Of a stretch of 10,198 nucleotides of DNA, positions 1 to 6,640 are shown piece by piece. A model generated the notes under the pieces. The model was not told the DNA's origin. It worked only from the letters and a program-made list of their open reading frames with translations, and did no database searches. Positions within the stretch are counted from its first letter, which is position 1. Each line of letters starts with the position of its first letter. This DNA comes from an uncultured Porphyromonadaceae bacterium. GTDB lineage: Bacteria > Bacteroidota > Bacteroidia > Bacteroidales > Muribaculaceae. The translations under genes and the position numbers were made by a program. The DNA is taken from the NCBI GenBank assembly GCA_900551515.1, contig URWH01000054.1, positions 1 through 10,198 on the forward strand. Direction: 5' to 3'.

Positions 1-1439
1 TCGATGAGCGCGACAACATCACTTCCGTAACCACGGGCGAATATGCCGGCATCGGATCCTACATAATGAAACAGGGCGACTATGTGGTGATCACCGGACC
101 GCACAAGGGTAGCCCGGCCGACCGCGCCGGCCTGCGCCAGGGCGACAAGATCGTCAGCATCGACGGCATCGACATGAAAGGCAAAAACACCGACCAGGTG
201 AGCGAAAAGCTCAAAGGCGCCATCGGGTCGACAGTGTCGGTGAAGGTCAACCGTCCGTGGGTGGCCGATTCCATCCTCACCATCACCGTTACGCGCGACA
301 AGATACAGATCCCGGCCGTGCCCTATTACGGCGTAGTCTCCGACGATCTCGGCTACATTCAACTCTCACAATATTCCGAGAAGTCGGCCGATGAAGTGAA
401 AACCGCGATCCTCGACCTGACAAACAACCACCACATCAAAGGCCTCATCCTCGACCTCCGCGGCAACGGCGGCGGATTTCTCGAGAGCGCCGTGCGCATC
501 CTCAGCTATTTCCTGCCCAAAGGCACCGAAGTGCTGCGCACGCGCGGCAAGAACGTGACCGATGAGAAGATCTACAAGACATCGTCGCGTCCCATAGCCC
601 CCACCCTGCCGCTGGTGGTGCTCACCGACGGCGGTACGGCCTCCGCCGCCGAGATCACGGCCGGCGCCCTGCAGGACCTCGACCGCGCCGTGGTGATAGG
701 CACCCGCACCTTTGGCAAAGGCCTTGTGCAGAGCACTTTCAGCCTGCCCTACGATGGCATGATGAAAATAACCACGGCTAAATACTACATCCCCAGCGGC
801 CGTCTCATCCAGGCCATCAACTATGCCGACCGCGATGAAAACGGCGCCGTGAAGCGCATCGCCGACAGCCTCACCAACGAGTTCACCACCGCAGCCGGCC
901 GCATAGTGCGCGACGGCGGCGGCATCACCCCCGACATCGAGATGTCCTATCCCGACGTCAACCGCATAACATACAACGTGGTCACCGACAACTGGGCCTT
1001 CGACTTCGCCAACAAATATTTCGCCGAGCATCCCGACACACCCGCGCTCGACGACATCGTGATCACCGACAGCATCTATGCCGACTTCAAGCGTTTCATC
1101 GATCCCACGCGATTCAACTACGACAAGGTGTGCGAAACCGCCCTTGACGCCCTGCGCAAGCTCGCCGAGAGCGAAGGCTACATGTCGCCCGAAGTCGATG
1201 CGCAGATCACCGTGCTCGACGGCCTGATGAAGCACTCGCTCGACAAAGACCTCGACATAAACCGCGAAGCCATAGCCGGTTATCTCGAACAGGAGATAGC
1301 CGAGCGCTACTACTACGATGAGGGCTCAGCCACACTGACTCTGCGTCACGACAAGATGTTCGACCGCGCCGTCGAAGTGCTCGACAACAGCGCCGAATAC
1401 AAAAAACTGCTGCTTCCGAAACCAACCGCAGGTAAATGA
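1..1439 (+). CDS. S41 family C-terminal-processing peptidase (CTP/Tsp-like), 5' partial
   Basis: Periplasmic serine protease of the C-terminal-processing (Tsp/Prc/CtpA) family, which degrades or trims envelope proteins after a PDZ domain binds their C-termini. The frame is open from the left edge (first whole codon at 3). The ATG at 66 is internal, because the upstream residues (TGEYAGIGSYI) belong to the conserved start of the PDZ region. Counting from that internal Met, the PDZ domain covers about residues 5-75 and includes SPADRAGLRQGDKI. The protease core covers about 85-250, with DLRGNGGG at 130-137. The nucleophile is Ser193 in GGTASAAEI and the general-base Lys218 lies in GTRTFGKGLVQ, the 25-residue spacing of the Ser/Lys dyad in E. 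coli Tsp. A tail of about 190 residues follows, as in other Bacteroidetes S41 proteins. The signal peptide and N-terminal region, perhaps 80-110 residues, lie outside the window. The stop overlaps the mfd start. Family assignment is firm; the substrate is unknown. Confidence 0.95.
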   Translation, partial: DERDNITSVTTGEYAGIGSYIMKQGDYVVITGPHKGSPADRAGLRQGDKIVSIDGIDMKGKNTDQVSEKLKGAIGSTVSVKVNRPWVADSILTITVTRDKIQIPAVPYYGVVSDDLGYIQLSQYSEKSADEVKTAILDLTNNHHIKGLILDLRGNGGGFLESAVRILSYFLPKGTEVLRTRGKNVTDEKIYKTSSRPIAPTLPLVVLTDGGTASAAEITAGALQDLDRAVVIGTRTFGKGLVQSTFSLPYDGMMKITTAKYYIPSGRLIQAINYADRDENGAVKRIADSLTNEFTTAAGRIVRDGGGITPDIEMSYPDVNRITYNVVTDNWAFDFANKYFAEHPDTPALDDIVITDSIYADFKRFIDPTRFNYDKVCETALDALRKLAESEGYMSPEVDAQITVLDGLMKHSLDKDLDINREAIAGYLEQEIAERYYYDEGSATLTLRHDKMFDRAVEVLDNSAEYKKLLLPKPTAGK

Positions 1440-4400
1440 AACTCAGTGATATAGCCGCCGATTTTGCTGCCGACCCGCGGGTCGGCGCACTCCGCAGGGC
1501 TCTCTCCGGCCATCAGATCGTCACCGCCTCATCGCTCGCCGGCTCGTCGGCCGCCGTGATGCTGGCCTCGCTGCCCGCCGGAAAACATCCCGTGATCGTG
1601 GCCGGCGACTCGGCCGACGATGCCGGATATCTCTACCACGACCTGTGCCGCCTGGCCGGCGAAGAGGCCGTGGCCATCCTCCCCTCGGCCTACAAACGCG
1701 ATATCCGCTACGGCCAGGTCGACCCGCCCTCACAGATATTGCGCACAGAGGCGCTGAGCCGCTGGACCAACGACAGCCGCCTGCGCTTCGTCATCACCTA
1801 TCCCGAGGCTATGGCCGAACGCGTGGCCTCGGCCACCTCCATCAGCGACCACACGCTGCACCTGAGCACCGACCGCCAGGCCGACCTCACCGAGACCGTG
1901 AAATGGCTGCGCGACAACGCTTTCACAGAGACCGACTACGTCTACGAGCCCGGCCAGTTCGCCCTGCGCGGCTCCATCCTCGACATCTTCGGCTACAGCC
2001 ACGAGCTCCCCTACCGCATCGACTTTTTCGGCGACGACATCGACTCCATACGCACCTTCAACATCGAGACGCAGCTCTCGGTAGAGCGCATCAGCGCCGT
2101 CGACATCACCTCCGACGTCCCGTCGCACTCGGCCGGTCTGTCGCTGCTCGATTTTGCCCCCGCCGACACGCTGATAGCCGTGCGCGATGCCGACTACACG
2201 CTCCGGCGCATTGCCGCCGTTGCCGCCGAAACATTCTCCGACAGCGCCCTGATAGCCGACGAAGGCGACAGCTCGGCCATGAAAAACGTGGTCGACGCCG
2301 AAGCATTCGCCAAAGCATTCGCCGGACGCCGCCAGCTGCGCTTCTCGGCTGCCAAGGCAGCCCCCGCGCCCGGTGAGGCCGCCGTCGACTTCGACTGCTC
2401 GCCGCAGGCCCTCTACCACAAAAACTTCGACATCATCGCCGACTCGTTCACCCATTTCCTGGACGAAGGCTACGAGATATGCATCCTCAGCGACAGCCCC
2501 GGTCAGATCGACCGTCTGCGCGCCATCTTCGCCGACCGCGGCGACAACATCAGCTTCACGCCCGTAGGATCGACGCTCCACGAAGGCTACGTGGACCACG
2601 TGCGCAAGCGCTGCGTGTTCACCGACCACCAGATTTTCGACCGCTTCCACAAATACAACCTCAAGAGCGAACGCGCCCGCTCCGGCAAGCTGGCTCTGTC
2701 GCTCAAGGAGCTGGCCGCCATCGAGCCGGGCGACTATATAGTGCACGTGGACCACGGCGTCGGACGCTTCGCCGGACTCTACCGCACAAACGTGTCGGGG
2801 CGCACCCAGGAGATGATCAAGCTCACCTACGCCAACAACGACACCATCTTCGTGTCAATCCACTCGCTCCACAAGCTGGCCAAATACCGCGGCAAGGAGG
2901 GCGTTCCGCCCAAGATCAACAAGCTCGGCACCGGCGCCTGGAACAAGATGAAAGAGCGCACCAAGTCGAAGCTCAAGGACATAGCCCGCGACCTCATCAA
3001 GCTCTATGCCGAGCGCCGCAGCCAGAAGGGCTACAGCTTCTCACCCGACTCCTACATGCAGCACGAGCTTGAGGCATCCTTCATCTACGAGGACACCCCC
3101 GACCAGCTGACCGCCACCCAGGCCGTCAAAGCCGACATGGAGAGCGACCGCCCAATGGACCGCCTGATATGCGGCGACGTGGGCTTCGGCAAGACGGAGA
3201 TAGCCATCCGCGCGGCATTCAAAGCCGCCGCCGACAACAAGCAGACCGCCGTGCTCGTGCCCACCACCGTGCTCGCCTATCAGCACTACAACACCTTCTC
3301 GAAGCGACTGAAGGAATTCCCGGTGCGCGTCGACTATCTCTCGCGCGCCCGCAGCCCCAAGCAGGTCAAAGAGATACTCGCCGACCTTGCCGAGGGCAAA
3401 ATCGACATCCTCATCGGCACCCACAAGCTCATAGGCAAAAGCGTGAAATTCAAGGATCTCGGCCTGCTCATCGTCGACGAGGAACAGAAATTCGGCGTCG
3501 CCGTCAAGGAGAAGCTCAAGCAGCTGCGCACCAACGTCGACACCCTCACCATGAGCGCCACGCCCATCCCGCGCACACTGCAGTTCTCGCTCATGGGCGC
3601 CCGCGACCTCAGCGCCATCACCACGCCGCCGGCCAACCGCTATCCTATACTCACCAGCGTCACCGCTCTCAACGACGACATCGTGAGCGAGGCCATCAAC
3701 TTCGAACTCTCGCGCGGCGGTCAGGTGTTCATGATCAACAACCGCATCGAGGGTCTCAACGAGCTCGAAGCCATGGTGCGTCGCCTGGTGCCCGACGCCC
3801 GTATCGTGGTGGCTCACGGACAGATGCCCCCCGAGCGGCTCGAAAAAGCGATCCTCGACTTCGCCAACCACGACTACGACATCCTGCTGGCCACGACCAT
3901 AGTTGAAAGCGGCATCGACATGCCCAACGTCAACACCATCATCATCAACAACGCCCAGAATTTCGGTCTCAGCGAGCTCCATCAGCTGCGCGGCCGCGTG
4001 GGCCGCTCGGCGCGCAAGGCGTTCTGCTACCTCACCGTGCCGCCGCACGTGCCGCTGAGCCCCACCTCGCGGCGCCGTCTGCAGGCCATCGAAAACTTCA
4101 GCGACCTCGGCTCCGGCATCCACATAGCCATGCAGGACCTCGACATACGCGGCGCCGGCAACCTGCTGGGCGCCGAGCAGAGCGGATTCATCGCCGACCT
4201 CGGCTACGAGACCTACCAGAAAATACTCAAGGAAGCCGTCACCGAGCTGCGCACCGAGGAGTTCAGCGACCTCGAGACTGCCGCCGACGCTCAGCAGGGC
4301 GAGACGGAATATGTGGCCGACTGCGTGATAGAGAGCGACATGGAGCTGCTGCTGCCCGCCGACTATGTGCCGCAGGAAAGCGAACGCATTTCGCTCTACC

Positions 4401-4777
4401 AGCAACTCGACTCCATCGAGCGCGAAACCGACCTGCAGGCCTTCAAGGCCAACCTCGAGGACCGCTTCGGCAAGCTGCCCCACGAAACGGCCGAGCTGCT
4501 GCGCATACCGCGTCTGCGTCGCCTGGCCCGCCGCCTCGGCATCGAGAAAGTGGCTCTGAAACAGGAAGTGATGTACATCTACTTCGTCGACGAAACCAAC
4601 CGCGCCTATTATCAGAGCCCCATGTTCGGCAAACTCCTGCAATACCTTCAGGAAAACCCGCGCCGCTGCAGCATCCGCGAGAAAGGCGGCAAACGAAGCT
4701 TCGCCATCTCAGCCGTCGAAACTGTCGAGGAGGCCGTCGACATCCTCCAGTCAGTACTCGCGCTCAAAGGATTATAA
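1436..4777 (+). CDS. mfd: Transcription-repair coupling factor Mfd
   Basis: Cytoplasmic DNA translocase that removes RNA polymerase stalled at DNA lesions and recruits UvrA to start nucleotide excision repair. The 1113 residues match the usual family length (1148 in E. coli). In order: a UvrB-like N-terminal module (about 1-330; GQFALRGSILDIFGY at 173-187 and YRIDFFGDDIDSIR at 193-206 are typical); a CarD-like RNA polymerase-binding domain (about 425-500, GDYIVHVDHGVGRF); then two RecG-like helicase lobes with Walker A GDVGFGKTE (580-588), DEEQ (681-684), SATPIPRT (707-714), ESGIDMPN (824-831) and motif VI QLRGRVGRS (850-858). The C-terminal TRCF domain starts near 985. All ATPase motifs are intact. 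The ATG at 1436 gives a family-like N-terminus and overlaps the upstream stop by 4 nt (ATGA), so translation is probably coupled. An 87-nt spacer follows. Identification is very secure. Confidence 0.98.
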   Translation: MKLSDIAADFAADPRVGALRRALSGHQIVTASSLAGSSAAVMLASLPAGKHPVIVAGDSADDAGYLYHDLCRLAGEEAVAILPSAYKRDIRYGQVDPPSQILRTEALSRWTNDSRLRFVITYPEAMAERVASATSISDHTLHLSTDRQADLTETVKWLRDNAFTETDYVYEPGQFALRGSILDIFGYSHELPYRIDFFGDDIDSIRTFNIETQLSVERISAVDITSDVPSHSAGLSLLDFAPADTLIAVRDADYTLRRIAAVAAETFSDSALIADEGDSSAMKNVVDAEAFAKAFAGRRQLRFSAAKAAPAPGEAAVDFDCSPQALYHKNFDIIADSFTHFLDEGYEICILSDSPGQIDRLRAIFADRGDNISFTPVGSTLHEGYVDHVRKRCVFTDHQIFDRFHKYNLKSERARSGKLALSLKELAAIEPGDYIVHVDHGVGRFAGLYRTNVSGRTQEMIKLTYANNDTIFVSIHSLHKLAKYRGKEGVPPKINKLGTGAWNKMKERTKSKLKDIARDLIKLYAERRSQKGYSFSPDSYMQHELEASFIYEDTPDQLTATQAVKADMESDRPMDRLICGDVGFGKTEIAIRAAFKAAADNKQTAVLVPTTVLAYQHYNTFSKRLKEFPVRVDYLSRARSPKQVKEILADLAEGKIDILIGTHKLIGKSVKFKDLGLLIVDEEQKFGVAVKEKLKQLRTNVDTLTMSATPIPRTLQFSLMGARDLSAITTPPANRYPILTSVTALNDDIVSEAINFELSRGGQVFMINNRIEGLNELEAMVRRLVPDARIVVAHGQMPPERLEKAILDFANHDYDILLATTIVESGIDMPNVNTIIINNAQNFGLSELHQLRGRVGRSARKAFCYLTVPPHVPLSPTSRRRLQAIENFSDLGSGIHIAMQDLDIRGAGNLLGAEQSGFIADLGYETYQKILKEAVTELRTEEFSDLETAADAQQGETEYVADCVIESDMELLLPADYVPQESERISLYQQLDSIERETDLQAFKANLEDRFGKLPHETAELLRIPRLRRLARRLGIEKVALKQEVMYIYFVDETNRAYYQSPMFGKLLQYLQENPRRCSIREKGGKRSFAISAVETVEEAVDILQSVLALKGL

Positions 4778-4806
4778 AAGCCGGTTCAGCTCTATTTTTA
4801 GCCTTG

Positions 4807-4837
4807 GACGGCATACGCCGCGACGGCATTTTGCCGT
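4807..4837. other. Two tandem short hairpins in the mfd-aroA spacer
   Basis: Two imperfect direct repeats, each starting GACGGCAT, lie back to back (4807-4821 and 4822-4837), and each is itself a small inverted repeat. Copy 1 pairs CGGC (4809-4812) with GCCG (4817-4820) around ATAC. Copy 2 pairs ACGGCA (4823-4828) with TGCCGT (4832-4837) around TTT. The 5' arm of copy 1 can also pair with the 3' arm of copy 2, giving exclusive alternatives. They may mark the 3' end of the protease-mfd transcript, but no T-tract follows, so a classical intrinsic terminator is not supported. Copy 2 overlaps the -33 box of the aroA promoter and could equally be a protein-binding site. The structure is visible; its role is inferred. 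Confidence 0.45.
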
Positions 4838-4860
4838 TATAACAAAAATGGCTATTTTTG
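4830..4860 (+). promoter_or_regulatory. Bacteroidetes-type sigma-ABfr promoter for aroA
   Basis: TTTG at 4830-4833 (-33 box) and TATTTTTG at 4853-4860 (-7 box, consensus TAnnTTTG) are separated by 19 nt, as in primary-sigma promoters of Bacteroides. The region is AT-rich in an otherwise GC-rich window. With the -7 box ending at 4860, transcription should start at about 4863-4866, on or next to the aroA ATG at 4865. This implies a leaderless mRNA or one with a very short leader. The promoter probably drives aroA and the two genes after it. Confidence 0.75.
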
Positions 4861-4864
4861 CTTT

Positions 4865-6160
4865 ATGAATTACAGGATATATCCCCCCGAAGATATTTTA
4901 CAGGCCACGGTGACGATGCCACTGTCGAAAAGCGTGAGCAACCGAGCCCTCATCATCAGCGCCCTCACCGACAGTCCGGCGCCGTTGGCTCCCGTGGCCG
5001 ACTGCAGCGACACCCGCGCCATGCAGCATGCCCTCGCCTCGGCCGACGAACACATCGACATCGGCGATGCCGGCACAGCAATGCGCTTTCTCACAGCATA
5101 TTATGCCACACGTGAGGGCCGCATCACGCTGCTCGACGGCAGCGAACGCATGCGCCACCGCCCCATCGCGCCGCTCGTCGGCGCCCTGCGCCGCTGCGGC
5201 GCCGACATCGAATATGCCGGCGAAGAAGGCTTCCCGCCGCTGCGCATCACCGGCCGCCATCTCACCGGCGGCGACATGAGCATCGATGCCTCGGTAAGCT
5301 CACAGTTCATCTCGGCTCTGCTCATGATAGCTCCGCTCATGGACGGCGGCCTGCGCCTGCAGCTCGAAGGCGATCCCGCCTCGCTGCCCTACATCGACCT
5401 CACCATCGACATGATGTGCCGCGCCGGTGCCGAAGCCGAGCGCTACAACGACCTGATCACCGTAGCTCCCGGCGCTTACGATCCTTCCGTCACCCTGCCG
5501 GCCGAAGGCGACTGGAGCGCCGCCTCCTACTGGTATGAGATCGAAGCCATCACCGGCGGATTCCTGACTATCAAAGGGTTGAATGCCGGCTCTCGACAAC
5601 CCGACCGCCGCGTCATCGATCTGTTCGGTGCCCTCGGTGCCGTGACAGAGCCCGGCGAGGAGGACCCGGCCGACCTCGACCTAACAGGCTCGCCCGACGT
5701 GGCGCCGCGCCTCACGGCCGACCTTGCCGCCACCCCCGACCTCACCCCCGCCGTCGCCGTGACATGCGCCATGATCGGCGTGCCCTTCCGGCTCACCGGC
5801 CTGCAGTCGCTCCGCATCAAGGAATGCGACCGCATCGCCGCCATCGCCGCCGAACTTTTGAAAATCGGCGTCGTCACGGAAACCATCGGCGACCACACCC
5901 TCACATGGGACGGCCGCCGGCGCCCTATCGCCGAGCTGCCGGTGTTTGACACCTATGGCGACCACCGCATGGCAATGGCCCTTGCGCCCGTTAGCATCTA
6001 CATCCCCGGCATCGTGGTGCGCGACACCGGTGTGGCTTCAAAATCCTATCCTGAATTCTGGGACGATCTGCGGCTGGCCGGTTTCGAGGTCACCGACGCC
6101 GACAGCGCCGACGGTTCAGCACCGCAATCATCCGAAGAACCATCCGGCGACGAATCATGA
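4865..6160 (+). CDS. aroA: 3-phosphoshikimate 1-carboxyvinyltransferase (EPSP synthase)
   Basis: Cytoplasmic enzyme of the shikimate pathway that joins shikimate 3-phosphate and phosphoenolpyruvate to form EPSP, the precursor of chorismate. The 431-residue length is close to the 427 of the E. coli enzyme. Visible motifs: SKSVSNRALI with the key Lys22, DAGTAMRF (68-75), SERMRHRPI (93-101), SVSSQF (143-148) binding shikimate phosphate, catalytic Asp292 in TPDLTPAVAV, RIKECDR (317-323) with Glu320, YGDHRMAM (364-371) and Lys393 in ASKSYPEF. These match E. coli K22, R100, S169-Q171, D313, E341, D384-R386 and K411. The ATG at 4865 is preferred because the next Met (18) lies only four residues before Lys22. 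The last 20 or so residues are acidic, Ser-rich and probably disordered. The stop overlaps the next gene by 4 nt (ATGA). A consensus promoter abuts the start. Confidence 0.97.
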   Translation: MNYRIYPPEDILQATVTMPLSKSVSNRALIISALTDSPAPLAPVADCSDTRAMQHALASADEHIDIGDAGTAMRFLTAYYATREGRITLLDGSERMRHRPIAPLVGALRRCGADIEYAGEEGFPPLRITGRHLTGGDMSIDASVSSQFISALLMIAPLMDGGLRLQLEGDPASLPYIDLTIDMMCRAGAEAERYNDLITVAPGAYDPSVTLPAEGDWSAASYWYEIEAITGGFLTIKGLNAGSRQPDRRVIDLFGALGAVTEPGEEDPADLDLTGSPDVAPRLTADLAATPDLTPAVAVTCAMIGVPFRLTGLQSLRIKECDRIAAIAAELLKIGVVTETIGDHTLTWDGRRRPIAELPVFDTYGDHRMAMALAPVSIYIPGIVVRDTGVASKSYPEFWDDLRLAGFEVTDADSADGSAPQSSEEPSGDES

Positions 6161-6597
6161 TAGTGGCTCTCTACATATTGCTCGCCCTTGTGGTGACCGG
6201 CGCGGTACTCTATCTGCTGCACCGCCGCGACATGGCGCGCGGCATCACCGACGAGCCGCAGCCGACGCCCGACGACACCGCGGCCGACGCCGACTCGCAG
6301 TGCTGCGGCATGCACATCACGTGCGAAAAAGACTCGCTTCTGTCATCCGTCAGCGACAAGATAGAATATTACGACGACGAGGAGCTGGACCGTTTTCGCG
6401 GACGCACCCCCGACAGCTACACGCCCGAAGAAACTGAAGAGTTCCGCAACGTGCTTCTCACCCTTCTGCCCCACGACATCGCCGGCTGGGGCCGCAGCAT
6501 ACAGCTGCGTGGCATCGAACTCCCGGCCGACGTGCGCGACGAACTGCTGATGATAGTGGCCGAAGCCCGTGCCGCAGCCGCCACACACGCCACCTGA
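6157..6597 (+). CDS. Small membrane-anchored protein with CCG-x-H-x2-C motif, function unknown
   Basis: A 146-residue protein with no function I can name; its layout resembles conserved hypothetical proteins of Bacteroidales. An N-terminal hydrophobic helix (about 2-21) is followed by HRR, so the helix most likely has its N-terminus outside and the bulk of the protein in the cytoplasm, by the positive-inside rule. Residues 31-48 are an acidic, Pro/Asp-rich linker. Next comes QCCGMHITCEK (48-58), where Cys49, Cys50, His53 and Cys56 could bind a metal. The C-terminal part (65-140) is acidic and helical, with EYYDDEELDRF, EETEEFRNVLLTLLP and GWGRSIQLRGIELP. The start overlaps the aroA stop by 4 nt (ATGA), which fixes it. 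A metal-type ABC permease lies 43 nt downstream, so a link to metal handling is possible but unproven. It is very likely a real gene, given the coupling and composition. Confidence 0.8.
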   Translation: MIVALYILLALVVTGAVLYLLHRRDMARGITDEPQPTPDDTAADADSQCCGMHITCEKDSLLSSVSDKIEYYDDEELDRFRGRTPDSYTPEETEEFRNVLLTLLPHDIAGWGRSIQLRGIELPADVRDELLMIVAEARAAAATHAT

Positions 6598-6640
6598 TAT
6601 CTCCCTCCTACTCAAACAGCTATCCCCTCCACCACCCGCA

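Noticed and set aside
66..68. ATG at 66 as the start of the S41 protease
   Set aside because: The frame is open to the left edge and the 21 upstream residues include the conserved GIGSYI strand of the PDZ region, so this Met is internal.
366..1235. Antisense open frame (289 codons) opposite the S41 protease
   Set aside because: It covers the catalytic Ser/Lys region of a well-supported gene; the product is repetitive Gly/Ala/Val/His without motifs.
1730..2755. Antisense open frame (341 codons) opposite the N-terminal half of mfd
   Set aside because: Same composition bias as other shadow frames, no domain or start signal, and the sense strand encodes a clear UvrB-like module.
3041..4642. Long antisense open frame (533 codons) opposite mfd
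   Set aside because: It lies entirely across the conserved helicase domains of mfd. Its translation is low-complexity Gly/Val/Ala/Glu/His sequence typical of the reverse complement of GC-rich coding DNA, with no recognisable domain.
4793..4800. TATTTTTA as a second -7 box
   Set aside because: It lacks the final G of TAnnTTTG, and I see no TTTG at the right distance upstream; it lies just after the mfd stop.
6569..6640. GTG at 6569 as the start of the permease-lipoprotein frame
   Set aside because: It would overlap the small upstream gene and add 24 proline-rich residues with no counterpart in ABC-3 permeases. The ATG at 6641 gives a normal N-terminus.
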